The translations under genes were made by a program, and so were the position numbers. A stretch of 64,000 nt of DNA from Vibrio parahaemolyticus (GTDB lineage: Bacteria > Pseudomonadota > Gammaproteobacteria > Enterobacterales > Vibrionaceae): positions 124,001-188,000 of the forward strand of contig NZ_UHIL01000002.1 of the NCBI RefSeq assembly GCF_900460535.1, read 5' to 3'. Below, one piece after another: positions 37,340 to 46,281 of the stretch (position 1 is the stretch's first letter; each line of letters opens with the position of its first letter). The notes beneath the pieces are model-generated. The model did not search any database. It saw only the letters and a program-made list of their open reading frames with translations, and was not told the origin of the DNA.

Positions 37340-38551
37340 TTACTTAACTGCTTTTACAACCACAGCCGTGCCCATGCCGCCGCCCACACAAAGTGAAGCA
37401 ACACCATATTGACCATTTTGCTTATGAAGCTCGTGAACAAGCGTCACTAAAATTCGGTTGCCCGATGCACCAAGCGGGTGGCCTAGCGCGATAGCACCGC
37501 CGTTAAAGTTCGCTTTATCTTGAATCGCATTAACTGGAACTTGGTTGGTTTCCGCCAACTGATGAATCACGCCAAGTGCTTGCGCTGCAAATGCTTCGTT
37601 TAACTCGTAAACGTCGATGTCGTTTACTGTGAGTTCCGCTTTTGCGAGTGCTTTATTGACCGATTCAACTGGACCTAAGCCCATGATTTTCGGATCAAGA
37701 CCCGATTGCGCGTAGCTTACGATCTCAGCAAGCGGCGTTAATCCGTGCGCTTTAACTGCGCTTTCAGACGCAACGATAATCGCACTCGCGCCATCGTTAA
37801 TGCCCGACGCATTACCCGCAGTCACTGTGCCTTCGCGGTCAAAAGCAGGACGCAGCTTGCTTAAAGCTTCCATTGTTGCGTTCGCTTTTGGGTATTCATC
37901 GGTATCGAATAGTACGGTTTCTCGACGCTGTTGCACTTCCACTGGCACAATTTCGTCTTTGAATTTACCTGCTTCAATAGCGGCTACCGCTTTCTGTTGG
38001 CTAGACAACGCATATTCGTCTTGCTGTTGACGAGTTAGGCCGATTTCTTTTGCTACGTTTTCTGCCGTCACACCCATGTGATATTGGTTGTAAACGTCGG
38101 TTAAACCGTCCGCTACGAGCAGATCTTTCAGCTCCAGATTGCCCATTTTGTTGCCATCACGAATGCTGCTTGGTGCGGCAAACGGAATCTGAGACATGAC
38201 CTCAACACCCGCCGCAACAACGATCTCTGCATCGCCACTACGGATATGAGAAACTGCGTCCATGACCGTTTTCATACCACTACCGCAAACCATGTTTACG
38301 CCGTATGCAGGAACAGATTCGGGAATCCCAGCAAACAATGCCGCTTGGCGGCCAACACCCATGCCTTGACCTGCACCAACAACGTTGCCGACAATCACTT
38401 CGTCAACCTTGTCGCCAGCCAACTTTGCTGCTTCTAACGCGCCCTTAATCGCTACTGCTGCCAGATCGCCAGCTGAGGTATTTTTCAGGCTGCCACCAAA
38501 AGCGCCAATTGGGGTACGCTTCGCCGCTACGATAAATACTTTTTCCATCAT
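37340..38551 (-). CDS. phaA: acetyl-CoA C-acetyltransferase (beta-ketothiolase)
   Basis: A 403-residue thiolase of normal length with all three active-site signatures: the acyl-accepting Cys in NMVCGSGMKTV near residue 90, the His in GGAIALGHPLGASG near 358, and the second Cys in SLCVGGGMGTA near 388. In this cluster it joins two acetyl-CoA into acetoacetyl-CoA for PHB synthesis. Two adjacent ATGs are possible; AGGAG precedes both. Spacing to phaB is 9 bp. Confidence 0.95.
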   Translation of the reverse strand: MMEKVFIVAAKRTPIGAFGGSLKNTSAGDLAAVAIKGALEAAKLAGDKVDEVIVGNVVGAGQGMGVGRQAALFAGIPESVPAYGVNMVCGSGMKTVMDAVSHIRSGDAEIVVAAGVEVMSQIPFAAPSSIRDGNKMGNLELKDLLVADGLTDVYNQYHMGVTAENVAKEIGLTRQQQDEYALSSQQKAVAAIEAGKFKDEIVPVEVQQRRETVLFDTDEYPKANATMEALSKLRPAFDREGTVTAGNASGINDGASAIIVASESAVKAHGLTPLAEIVSYAQSGLDPKIMGLGPVESVNKALAKAELTVNDIDVYELNEAFAAQALGVIHQLAETNQVPVNAIQDKANFNGGAIALGHPLGASGNRILVTLVHELHKQNGQYGVASLCVGGGMGTAVVVKAVK

Positions 38552-38560
38552 CTTATCTCC

Positions 38561-39301
38561 TTAGTGCATGTATAGGCCGCCGTTCACCGACAAAGTCTCA
38601 CCGGTGATATAGGCGCCGGCATCGCTGACCAAGAAGCTCACTGATGCTGCAATTTCTTCTGGTGTCGCAAGGCGTTTCATTGGGATTTGGTTCGTGATGG
38701 ATTCCAACACTTCTGGCTTCATTTGCTCAACCATTGGCGTACCTGTGTACCCCGGAGCGATAACATTGACCGTCACACCCGAGCGAGCGCCTTCGTATGC
38801 CAAGGCTTTAGAGAAACCGATCATCCCAGCTTTCGCCGCCGAGTAGTTTGCTTGACCAAACTGCCCTTTTAGACCATTGACTGAAGAGATATTGATGACA
38901 CGACCACCACCTTTTTCGCACATTGCTGCGAATAGGGGTTGCGTAACGTTGAATAGACTATTGAGGTTGGTATTGATGACATCATTCCAAGCTTGCGCAG
39001 TCATCTTTTTAAACACGCCATCGCGTGTGATACCTGCGTTGTTGACAACAACATCAATGGTTCCTTCTTCCTCAAGCAATTGCGCTAACTTCTCTGCACA
39101 CTCAGCGGTGTTTGTTACGTCCAACTCAAAAAGGCGAACCTGATCTTTGGTAAAACCTTTACTGTTGAACCACTCCAGCGCACATTCGTAGTTACCTGTG
39201 AAATAAGTAGCGATTACACGGTAACCGTCATTGACTAATTGAGAGGAAATAGCAGAACCAATTCCGCCTTTTGATCCAGTGATCAAAGCGACTTTCTTCA
39301 T
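38561..39301 (-). CDS. phaB: acetoacetyl-CoA reductase
   Basis: The ATG at 39301 with GGAG 6 nt upstream gives 246 residues beginning MKKVALITGSKGGIG, the expected length. The SDR features are the cofactor loop TGSKGGIG, NNAGIT near 88, catalytic Ser in INISSVNG near 138, and YSAAKAG near 151. It reduces acetoacetyl-CoA to (R)-3-hydroxybutyryl-CoA with NADPH. It is the first gene of the PHB cluster, transcribed from a very long AT-rich region. Confidence 0.95.
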   Translation of the reverse strand: MKKVALITGSKGGIGSAISSQLVNDGYRVIATYFTGNYECALEWFNSKGFTKDQVRLFELDVTNTAECAEKLAQLLEEEGTIDVVVNNAGITRDGVFKKMTAQAWNDVINTNLNSLFNVTQPLFAAMCEKGGGRVINISSVNGLKGQFGQANYSAAKAGMIGFSKALAYEGARSGVTVNVIAPGYTGTPMVEQMKPEVLESITNQIPMKRLATPEEIAASVSFLVSDAGAYITGETLSVNGGLYMH

Positions 39302-40040
39302 TGAAGACTCCATTCTTAACGGCATTTAAAAAGCAAACTTAATACACTGATGAAATAGTTCACCAACTGACGTGTTTATTTATTCTTTTGACAACCAATC
39401 CTGTGCTGCCTTTTATTTTAAGTTAACCTAGAAATATTACATTTCAAATAAAAAACTAATCCATTTGCATAAGATTGATTTAGATCTCATTACACATGAA
39501 ATGTTATAAAATGGTTAACTCTTCATAACTCATTGTTTTTAATAGTACTTACCTGAAACATCAGCCTACCAACACGGTAAATAAATACCTATATATCATA
39601 TAGTTACATACAGAACGACAGACGTTACATTATGTCATGATTTAAGATCTGAAATTTAAGTCTAAATGATTATGGCAAAAACAAGATTAGAATAATAATT
39701 CAAATATCAGTAAAAACAATTATCAAACATATCATTTAATTACTGCCTTTAATGACAATTTAGTTATCAATATGGCTATTTAAAACAATGAAAATAAACA
39801 ACGAAACAATATAAACAATTAAATATATTTAATCGAAGAACGATATAAGAGTTTGTCTCATAATGGTGCAATACGCACTATTATGACGCAGAGATTAAAA
39901 TATAATTTCATTTTAATTTTAAATATCCGAATAACATCAGCTAACTAACACAAAAAGCAACCGTTCGCTTTGTAGTAGCATCCTCTCCCGCTTTGCACTA
40001 TCTTTGTGGCTTCTCTTTAATCACTAAGTCATCAACAGAT
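39302..40040. other. 739-bp AT-rich intergenic region, phaB and lysE-like gene divergent
   Basis: No credible gene is seen. It carries the promoters of the PHB operon and the exporter gene. An 11-bp inverted repeat with one G-T pair, CATAATGGTGC with GCACTATTATG (39859-39885), is the only clear structure. Confidence 0.5.
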
Positions 40041-40661
40041 ATGAATCTTGCATTGCTCAGTATGTTCATCCCCACTTTCTTTTTCGTCTCGATTACTCCA
40101 GGAATGTGCATGACGTTGGCACTCACATTGGGAATGAGTGTCGGCTATCGCCGGACACTGTGGATGATGATTGGGGAACTCGCCGGAGTCGCTCTGGTTT
40201 CCATCTCTGCTGTACTCGGCATCGCCGCAGTTATGCTCAATTATCCGTGGCTGTTTACCTTCCTCAAATTTGGCGGCGGTGCGTACTTGCTCTATTTAGG
40301 TATCGAAATGTGGCGATCTCGGGGCAAACTCGCGATCAATTTGGAGAACTCAACTTCACCACCTAAAGGTAACTGGAATTTGGTTCTGCAGGGCTTCGTT
40401 ACCGCCATCGCGAACCCTAAAGGTTGGGCGTTTATGATCTCACTTTTGCCTCCATTCATCGACCAGAGCAAAGCCCTAGCGCCACAGCTCATGGTTTTAG
40501 TATCGATCATTCTGCTGTTCGAGTTCATCTGTATGTCACTGTATGCGACAGGCGGTAAAGGGCTCAAACGTGTTTTAGGCCAATCAAAAAATGTGCGTTT
40601 GATGAACCGTTTCGCAGGCACGTTGATGATGGGCGTTGGTATTTGGCTGTTTGTGAGTTAG
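40041..40661 (+). CDS. LysE-family amino-acid exporter
   Basis: The ATG at 40041 gives 206 residues, the usual RhtB/LysE length, starting MNLALLSMFIPTFFFVSITPGMCMTL with the family's conserved PGxxM/N-like turn (only the ends quoted). An in-frame TTG at 39993 is rejected. About six transmembrane segments and GGAYLLYLGIEMWRS near residue 70 fit LysE transporters. It probably exports an amino acid or homoserine-like compound; substrate unknown. A small gene follows 16 bp downstream. Confidence 0.88.
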   Translation: MNLALLSMFIPTFFFVSITPGMCMTLALTLGMSVGYRRTLWMMIGELAGVALVSISAVLGIAAVMLNYPWLFTFLKFGGGAYLLYLGIEMWRSRGKLAINLENSTSPPKGNWNLVLQGFVTAIANPKGWAFMISLLPPFIDQSKALAPQLMVLVSIILLFEFICMSLYATGGKGLKRVLGQSKNVRLMNRFAGTLMMGVGIWLFVS

Positions 40662-40677
40662 AGCGGAACTAAAAGCA

Positions 40678-40944
40678 ATGAAAAACCTCTTTCAAAAGTT
40701 CACGCAAGTGATGAGTGAAATACTAGATTTTCAAGCCCGAGTTTGGATTGTGAACGTCTATGCAGGAGAGCATAAAGGCGAGTCTTATGTCGTTAATGAA
40801 GATGCTTTCTCTGAACCTCTTCAGTGGATGAAGAAAAAAGGCTACCAAGAGTCGATGTTGAATAAAGTCGAAGCAATGAAGCGCTCACAGATCTTAGAGT
40901 TCGATTTGGGACGAGTAAAACATCGTCTGATGCGTGTGAAATAA
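40678..40944 (+). CDS. 88-residue protein, unknown function
   Basis: A small soluble, charged protein that follows the LysE-type gene closely and ends just before a strong hairpin, so it is probably the operon's second gene. There is no signal peptide or cysteine. VWIVNVYAGEHKGESYVVN suggests two beta strands, and the rest is helical with a basic C-terminus. I do not recognise the family. Confidence 0.65.
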   Translation: MKNLFQKFTQVMSEILDFQARVWIVNVYAGEHKGESYVVNEDAFSEPLQWMKKKGYQESMLNKVEAMKRSQILEFDLGRVKHRLMRVK

Positions 40945-40950
40945 GCACAA

Positions 40951-40985
40951 AAAAAGCGCCACTCAAAATGAGTGGCGCAAGCACT
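40951..40985. terminator. bidirectional terminator, 88-residue gene and secF
   Basis: GCGCCACTC (40956-40964) pairs with GAGTGGCGC (40970-40978). The minus strand has a strong run of Ts, so it mainly ends the secDF operon. Confidence 0.85.
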
Positions 40986-41005
40986 TTTACCTTAAAAGAA
41001 CGATG

Positions 41006-41908
41006 CTATGGCGCAGCGTCGATCTCAACAGGCAGATAATGTTTCGGCTCCAGTTTCAACCACTCTGGCAGCACGGTACCAATCGAAATCGATGACCATG
41101 TACCAGACAGAACACCAATAAACATCGCGGTTGAGAAACCAGCCAAAGGCGCTCCTCCCATAATCCACAATGCTCCAACGGTGATCAGTGTTGTACCAGA
41201 TGTCACCATGGTGCGTGAAAACGTCGCGATAACAGCTTGGTCATTGATGTCTTCTGTTTTCCAACTCTGCTTCGCAATCAACAGCTCACGGATTCGGTCT
41301 GCAATGATGATCGAGTCATTCAATGAGTAACCTAAAATCGCCAGCACAGCAGCAAAAACGGTTAAGTTGAACTCCATTTGAGTAATTGCAAAGAAGCCAA
41401 GCACTAAGATCACATCATGGGCCAAAGCAAACAGTGAACCGCTTGCCAAACGCCACTCAAAACGGAAACACAAGTAACCGAGAATACTCAACACACAAAT
41501 CAACAGTGCTAAGCCACCTTGTTCAAACAAGTCTTGGCCAACTTGAGCACCAACAATACTGTTGCTGACAACATCAACTTGGTGAGAGATTGGCTTAAGT
41601 ACATCTGCCACGCTTGGTAATGTCTGCCCTTCTTCCGGCGCAGAGTAACGGATCACCCAACGGCCATCTTCACCAGAACGTGTTACTGACGTTGACTCAC
41701 CAAGTTTTGGTTGCAGTACGTCAAGCAGATCATGGTTAGTTAGCTGCTTATCTACCTTTACTTCTGTCACCATACCACCAGTGAAATCCAAGCCGAGGTT
41801 CAACCCTTTAAAGCCCAGAGCGACTAACGCGATCACCGTCAAAATGATGGAAACTAGCGTAGTAAAGTAGCGAATTTTACGAATATTTTGTTTTAGCATT
41901 TCGACCAT
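41006..41908 (-). CDS. secF2: protein translocase subunit SecF, VemP-controlled paralogue
   Basis: A 300-residue inner-membrane protein with six transmembrane segments. It has the SecF motif GLNLGLDFTGGMVTEV near residue 35 and the conserved segment LAILGYSLNDSIIIADRIREL near 190 (quoted at its ends). With SecD it uses ion motive force to pull exported proteins from SecYEG. The gene starts 2 bp after secD. The suffix 2 is used because vemP upstream marks this as the inducible SecDF2 set of V. alginolyticus; a housekeeping copy would lie elsewhere. Confidence 0.93.
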   Translation of the reverse strand: MVEMLKQNIRKIRYFTTLVSIILTVIALVALGFKGLNLGLDFTGGMVTEVKVDKQLTNHDLLDVLQPKLGESTSVTRSGEDGRWVIRYSAPEEGQTLPSVADVLKPISHQVDVVSNSIVGAQVGQDLFEQGGLALLICVLSILGYLCFRFEWRLASGSLFALAHDVILVLGFFAITQMEFNLTVFAAVLAILGYSLNDSIIIADRIRELLIAKQSWKTEDINDQAVIATFSRTMVTSGTTLITVGALWIMGGAPLAGFSTAMFIGVLSGTWSSISIGTVLPEWLKLEPKHYLPVEIDAAP

Positions 41909-41910
41909 GA

Positions 41911-43749
41911 TTAAACCCTCACATCACGACGGGCATCGCGGCCCCAAATTAAATTGATCATTGCTCGAGAGGCAAATACGCCTGTAAACATACTGGTTAA
42001 CAAACCTAATCCGAGTGTTAAGGCAAAGCCTTGGATTGGGCCATTACCAATGGCGTACAAAATCACGGCGGTGATCATAGTAGTAATGTTGGCATCAAGG
42101 ATGGTCGAGAACGCGCTGTCAAAGCCTAGATCAATCGCTTGAGCGAAGCTGCGACCTTCACGCATTTTGTCCTTAATACGTTCGAAAATAATAACGTTGG
42201 TGTCCACTGCCATACCGACGGTTAACACTAAACCTGCAATGCCAGGAAGCGTTAGCACCGCACCTGGTAACAAGGCAATTAGGCCAAGCAGACAAAGCAT
42301 GTTGGCACAAAGCGCCACGTTTGCTACCCAACCTAAGCGGCGGTACCAAAGTGCCATAAAGGTCAGTGTTAAACCCATACCTAAAGCCAGTGCTGCAAAA
42401 CCGTTCTCAATGTTTTCTGCACCCAGAGAAGCACCGATAGTACGCTCTTCCACAATAGTAACCGGCGCAGTTAGTGAACCCGCACGAAGTAATAGCGCTA
42501 ACTGCTGCGCATCGTCCATGCTACCTGCTCCGGTAATGCGGAACTGGCTACCAAGTTGAGATTGAATAGTCGCGACGCTGATAACGCGCTCACTACGCTC
42601 GGTTACACCGCGATCGTTTGTCTTGTACTCTCGGTAAACGGTCGCCATTGGCTTGCCGATGTGAGTTGCTGAGAAGTCGCTCATTTTCTTACCACCAGCG
42701 TGGTCAAGAGAAATATTTACTTCTGACATACCCATTTTGTCGACACCAGCACGAGCGTTTACGATGTGCTCACCCGTTAGGACTGGTCGTTTTGCCAAAA
42801 TCACCGTACGGCCGTCATTGTCTTGAAGAACAAGATCTTGGCTGCTGTGTGCTTGGCTTGCATCTTTCACTTCATAAAACGCCAAGCTTGCTGTTGCACC
42901 AATAACGTTTTTCGCTTGAGCAGGATCTTGTACACCAGGGAGTTCAATTCGAATGCTCTCTTTACCTTGGCGTTGCACTAGTGCTTCTGTGATACCAAGT
43001 TCTTCAATACGGCCACGCATGATCTTCAGGTTTTGTTGAAGAGTCGAGGATTGAAATTCTTGGATATTTTGTTCACTCGGTTCAAGCACAAAGCCACGCG
43101 ATGAACTTTTTGAAATCCAGCCAGGGTAGTTTTGACGCAAGAACTTGTTCACTTCCGACAATGCTTGCTCGCTGTCACTGTTTACCGTAATTCGGTTGCC
43201 GCTTTCTGCTCGAACTTGCACACCACGAACACGTTGATCACGTAAATTCGCTTTGATTTCATCAATCAACGCATCACGTTGCTCTTCAAACGCTTTATTC
43301 ACATCAACATTCAACAAGAACTGAACGCCACCACGAAGGTCAAGACCGAGTTTAATTGGGCTAAAGCCCATCTCATTCAACCATTCTGGCGCAACCGATA
43401 CGTATGAGAAAGTGATGCTGTCGTCTTTATTTAGCTCTTTGTTTAACAACGCACGAGCTTTACTTTGCGCATCTTCACCATCGAATACAATGGTTGTTTT
43501 GCCGTCTCTTTCGATGATTTTGTCGGCTGAAATATGGTTGGTTTTTAGCAGTTGATTCAGATGAACAACCGACATTTCACTGTTGTTTTGATCCGCAAAC
43601 GTCAACTGGATAGAAGGCTGTTCGCCAAACCAAGTTGGGATCGCACTTAAGGTTAAGATAATGACCGTCGTGATTAATACGACATATTTCCAAGCTGAGT
43701 AGTGATTCATCAGCTTTCTGTTCTTTTGCTGCTTTGGTGTTTTTTTCAT
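41911..43749 (-). CDS. secD2: protein translocase subunit SecD, VemP-controlled paralogue
   Basis: A 612-residue protein with one N-terminal membrane segment, a large periplasmic P1 domain, and five C-terminal segments. The SecD signature GLDLRGGVQFLL lies near residue 135, and VGMAVDTNVIIFERIKD near 515 carries the ion-coupling Asp. Its ribosome-binding region lies in RNA structure that also involves the end of vemP, so translation is expected to depend on VemP arrest. In V. alginolyticus SecDF2 is proton-driven and induced when sodium is low; that is transferred knowledge. Confidence 0.93.
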   Translation of the reverse strand: MKKTPKQQKNRKLMNHYSAWKYVVLITTVIILTLSAIPTWFGEQPSIQLTFADQNNSEMSVVHLNQLLKTNHISADKIIERDGKTTIVFDGEDAQSKARALLNKELNKDDSITFSYVSVAPEWLNEMGFSPIKLGLDLRGGVQFLLNVDVNKAFEEQRDALIDEIKANLRDQRVRGVQVRAESGNRITVNSDSEQALSEVNKFLRQNYPGWISKSSSRGFVLEPSEQNIQEFQSSTLQQNLKIMRGRIEELGITEALVQRQGKESIRIELPGVQDPAQAKNVIGATASLAFYEVKDASQAHSSQDLVLQDNDGRTVILAKRPVLTGEHIVNARAGVDKMGMSEVNISLDHAGGKKMSDFSATHIGKPMATVYREYKTNDRGVTERSERVISVATIQSQLGSQFRITGAGSMDDAQQLALLLRAGSLTAPVTIVEERTIGASLGAENIENGFAALALGMGLTLTFMALWYRRLGWVANVALCANMLCLLGLIALLPGAVLTLPGIAGLVLTVGMAVDTNVIIFERIKDKMREGRSFAQAIDLGFDSAFSTILDANITTMITAVILYAIGNGPIQGFALTLGLGLLTSMFTGVFASRAMINLIWGRDARRDVRV

Positions 43750-43750
43750 G

Positions 43751-43780
43751 TAAACATCATCCCTTCACGATGAGGTGAAG
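43751..43780 (-). promoter_or_regulatory. RNA switch masking the secD2 ribosome-binding site
   Basis: In the mRNA a local hairpin, CUUCAC (43780-43775) with GUGAAG (43768-43763), holds the GAAGGG Shine-Dalgarno region. Next to it, GAUGAUGUUUA (43761-43751) can pair over 10 of 11 positions with UAAACACCAUC at 43916-43906, which starts at the vemP stop codon. A ribosome stalled at VemP residue 156 would cover the latter arm and free the site. Confidence 0.75.
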
Positions 43781-43913
43781 CTTTTAATAACAAGGCTTAA
43801 CACACGACAGATGCTCCCAGAATAAATTCAGGGTATGAAATGCTCAGAACGCTCGCGCCCTGTCGAATACAATCGTCGTGTTAAGAGTGCACAATGGTGC
43901 AAATAGATGGTGT

Positions 43914-44393
43914 TTAGGCAGAGAACTGACTATTGAGTGCGACGTACATGGCATTGGTCTCTTTCCAACCAGAAATGCGATGATCGCTTGTGAAATGATA
44001 AAATGTGGACTGGTTGTGACGCCAGTTAATGTCCATCAAGCTGTATGCGTAACCCGCATCAGCGTAAAACGGAGTCGTGAGATCACCGACAAAATCTACG
44101 TGCTCGTCATCAAGCCCTTCTCGTAAGTAAGACGTCCAGCGTTGAGAGTTAAACAAAGCAACGGAATCAAGACTTGCATGGCCTTCAGATACTGGAGATT
44201 GAGAACTTTCTTCTGAAACTTCAGAGAAATCGACGGAAGAGTTTGGCGATACACTTGCAGCTACAAAAGGTTGTAGCTTAGAAAAGTGCGGTACGTGAGC
44301 CTTGTGATCGATTTGCGCAGCAGATACATGCACTGGTAGCAATACCATTGCAAATAGCAGCAAAATCAATTTTCTAAGGTAAATCCAAGGCAT
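43914..44393 (-). CDS. vemP: VemP, secretion-monitoring arrest peptide
   Basis: A 159-residue secreted regulatory peptide, exactly the length known for V. alginolyticus VemP. It has an N-terminal signal sequence (about residues 1-25). The arrest motif is complete at residues 138-156: HRI-S-GWKETNAMYVALN then S155 and Q156, the known stall point, with FSA after it. When secretion is slow, translation stalls at Q156 and exposes the secD2 ribosome-binding site; active export pulls the stall free. The promoter and a 5' hairpin lie just upstream. The stall biology is established for the family; the exact match here is seen in sequence. Confidence 0.95.
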   Translation of the reverse strand: MPWIYLRKLILLLFAMVLLPVHVSAAQIDHKAHVPHFSKLQPFVAASVSPNSSVDFSEVSEESSQSPVSEGHASLDSVALFNSQRWTSYLREGLDDEHVDFVGDLTTPFYADAGYAYSLMDINWRHNQSTFYHFTSDHRISGWKETNAMYVALNSQFSA

Positions 44394-44404
44394 AGGAACT
44401 CACT

Positions 44405-44439
44405 AAAAACACAAAGAGCCAAGTTAGGTCACTTGGCTC
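44405..44439 (-). terminator. hairpin with T-tract at the vemP 5' end
   Basis: On the minus strand GAGCCAAGT (44439-44431) pairs with ACTTGGCTC (44424-44416), followed by TTTGTGTTTTT. It can terminate the upstream SH3 gene. It also forms the likely 5' end of vemP mRNA, since the vemP promoter lies just upstream. Confidence 0.75.
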
Positions 44440-44443
44440 AATG

Positions 44444-44472
44444 ATAGTATTCCTATTGATTATGGTTCACAA
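44444..44472 (-). promoter_or_regulatory. predicted sigma-70 promoter of vemP-secD2-secF2
   Basis: On the minus strand TTGTGA (44472-44467) and TACTAT (44449-44444) are separated by exactly 17 nt. The start would fall near 44437, at the foot of the hairpin. Confidence 0.65.
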
Positions 44473-44561
44473 CTAAAAAGTTATAAATCTCTGATTTCAG
44501 GTTTGTATCGTCATTGCTTTTATCAAAACGTCTTTAGAGAACCAATGTGATCGGTTGTAAG

Positions 44562-45233
44562 TTACCGATAAAAAAGCTCACCCTTATCAACATCTAAGTA
44601 GATCTTGTTCTCTTGCTCCAAACCGCCGCAATAGATGAAGTAAACATTGCGCTTTTTGAACGTCACAGAACGAACCCAACCACCGAGCTCTTCAAAATCA
44701 CTAGGATCACACGTTTCATCTTTCAGCAATTGCTGGGTTTTGTTTCGGAACATATCTAAATGCTCCTTCAAGTCGTCTGACTTTTGCAGATAACCATCCA
44801 AGATCTCTAATCGCTCTTGCTCTTTGATGACTGGCTCAGCGTCAGAGAGACCTTTCGAGTTGACCCATTCCGCTGTCTCTTCTCCACCATCTTCGTAAAC
44901 GATGTAGTCAGATAGACGAAACCAACCCTCGACCTTTTCCAGCACAGACACTTTTTCGCCTTTGTAAAGCGCATCAACTATCAGAGACTTATCATCAGGC
45001 TTGTTGTAAACGTTAACGCGACGCTCGATAACGTAATATTCCGTGATTTCAGGAGCTGGCGCTTCTAAATCCATGATGGGTTTGGAAGCATCCCCTTTAT
45101 CTAAAGGCGCCTTTTCCGTTTTAGCCGCAACAGGCTTTTCAGGTTCGTCTTTTTGCATGAAAAAGAAATAGTAACCAGCACCCGCGCCACCCAACAGAAG
45201 AAGAATCAACACTGCGATGAGAACTTTTTTCAT
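44562..45233 (-). CDS. SH3-like domain protein, membrane anchored
   Basis: A 223-residue protein with one N-terminal hydrophobic segment (residues 1-27, MKKVLIAVLILLLLGGAGAGYYFFF in two parts), then a Lys/Pro/Glu linker. A bacterial SH3-like domain at about 70-125 shows VYNKPDDKSLIVDALYKGEKVSVLEKVEGWFRL (ends quoted). A C-terminal region with two Cys (in ETCDPSDF and IYCGG) may be disulfide-bonded. Such domains often bind peptidoglycan or peptides. AAAGGAAAAG precedes the ATG. Its transcript probably ends at the hairpin before vemP. Confidence 0.75.
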   Translation of the reverse strand: MKKVLIAVLILLLLGGAGAGYYFFFMQKDEPEKPVAAKTEKAPLDKGDASKPIMDLEAPAPEITEYYVIERRVNVYNKPDDKSLIVDALYKGEKVSVLEKVEGWFRLSDYIVYEDGGEETAEWVNSKGLSDAEPVIKEQERLEILDGYLQKSDDLKEHLDMFRNKTQQLLKDETCDPSDFEELGGWVRSVTFKKRNVYFIYCGGLEQENKIYLDVDKGELFYR

Positions 45234-45309
45234 GTTCTTTTCCTTTTTATTCTTTGTGCTTATCTCGCCATCTATACTGTTTAGAGATGGTTAACTTACG
45301 TGAGCAATC

Positions 45310-45858
45310 ATGATCAACAAACACTATTGGATGCTGATACTTATCTTGTTCCCTTTGCTAGGGTTCGCCAATGTTCAATGTAATCCATCTTCTTGGAATG
45401 ACAATCTTACCCAATTCAACCGTTTAGAGTCCAACTACAATCAGCATGTTAAGGTGTTCAACACCTTGTTAAGTGAACACAAGCAGCGCCAACTGCTTTC
45501 GCAAACTTTTTCCACAGATGAACTCAGTTTGTTATGGCGCGCTAAGTACAATCAAAACCTGTTCCAAAATCAGCTAAAAGCCTCGGTTCAGTACAAAGAA
45601 GAGTTAACGCAAAAAGCAAATGAGCTTATCAAGCTTAGTACCGAGTCGCAGTGGGCAGCCAATGGCTGGGAAAAGCTCGCTCAAAGTTGCAGAGATAATA
45701 ATGAAACAGCGAACCAAATCAGTGCAGAATGGTATCGAGAAAACGCTCAACAACTGGCTAAAGACTATACGACCCTCTCCTCGCAATTTCTGGGATTGGC
45801 CCACCTTTATGACAAAGAAGCGAGTGCATTAAAATACGCCCAAGGCTCTCGCCATTAA
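45310..45858 (+). CDS. exported helical protein, unknown function
   Basis: A 182-residue protein with a signal peptide (MINKHYWMLILILFPLLGFA) and a mature part that is Gln/Asn/Glu-rich and almost entirely helical. Two Cys (in VQCNPS and QSCRDN) could form a disulfide. GTGAG lies upstream of the ATG. It is divergent from the SH3-domain gene with 76 bp between them. I do not recognise the family. Confidence 0.7.
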   Translation: MINKHYWMLILILFPLLGFANVQCNPSSWNDNLTQFNRLESNYNQHVKVFNTLLSEHKQRQLLSQTFSTDELSLLWRAKYNQNLFQNQLKASVQYKEELTQKANELIKLSTESQWAANGWEKLAQSCRDNNETANQISAEWYRENAQQLAKDYTTLSSQFLGLAHLYDKEASALKYAQGSRH

Positions 45859-46034
45859 ACTGTTACAAAATGGGACTGTTCCCCTTAATGAAATTGATTA
45901 ACCAATAACCAAACTAGCCATTTTATAGAGACATACGTCACAATAATGCTTTACTTACGCGCGTTTTTTGGTTAATTTACCCATTAACAAAATTTAATAA
46001 AAAGTCACATTTGGCTGGAGATGATGCTACAAAA

Positions 46035-46265
46035 ATGGTTATCAATCGATTAAGTAACAGGGATTGTCCTAATGCTACCAAAGCCAAGTTTTTGTCAGTA
46101 GTTAGGCACGTAAAAGAGTTCGGTTCAATTAGCGATTTGGACCTATGTAAAATCTTCGGAGAAACAATTTGGAGTGATGGAAGGGAATACCATTCAGCCG
46201 CGTTCTCATTTAAGGTTGATAGACAAACTGGTGACTGTAAGATCTCACAGTACAAACACCAATAA
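46035..46265 (+). CDS. small protein, 76 residues, unknown function
   Basis: The ATG at 46035 opens a 76-residue frame; a TTG at 46011 would add eight codons. A GGAG at 46017 is too far from the ATG to be ideal. The sequence (VVRHVKEFGSISDLDLCKIF, then AAFSFKVDRQTGDCKI) looks like a compact helical then beta protein with three Cys in all. It ends just before a strong hairpin. The antisense frame over the same bases is less plausible, but the call is tentative. Confidence 0.45.
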   Translation: MVINRLSNRDCPNATKAKFLSVVRHVKEFGSISDLDLCKIFGETIWSDGREYHSAAFSFKVDRQTGDCKISQYKHQ

Positions 46266-46281
46266 GGCTTAAAAGTTTATG

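Noticed and set aside
45977..46255. 92-residue minus-strand frame opposite the 76-residue gene
   Set aside because: Lower plausibility than the plus-strand frame, which ends just before a terminator; neither is certain.
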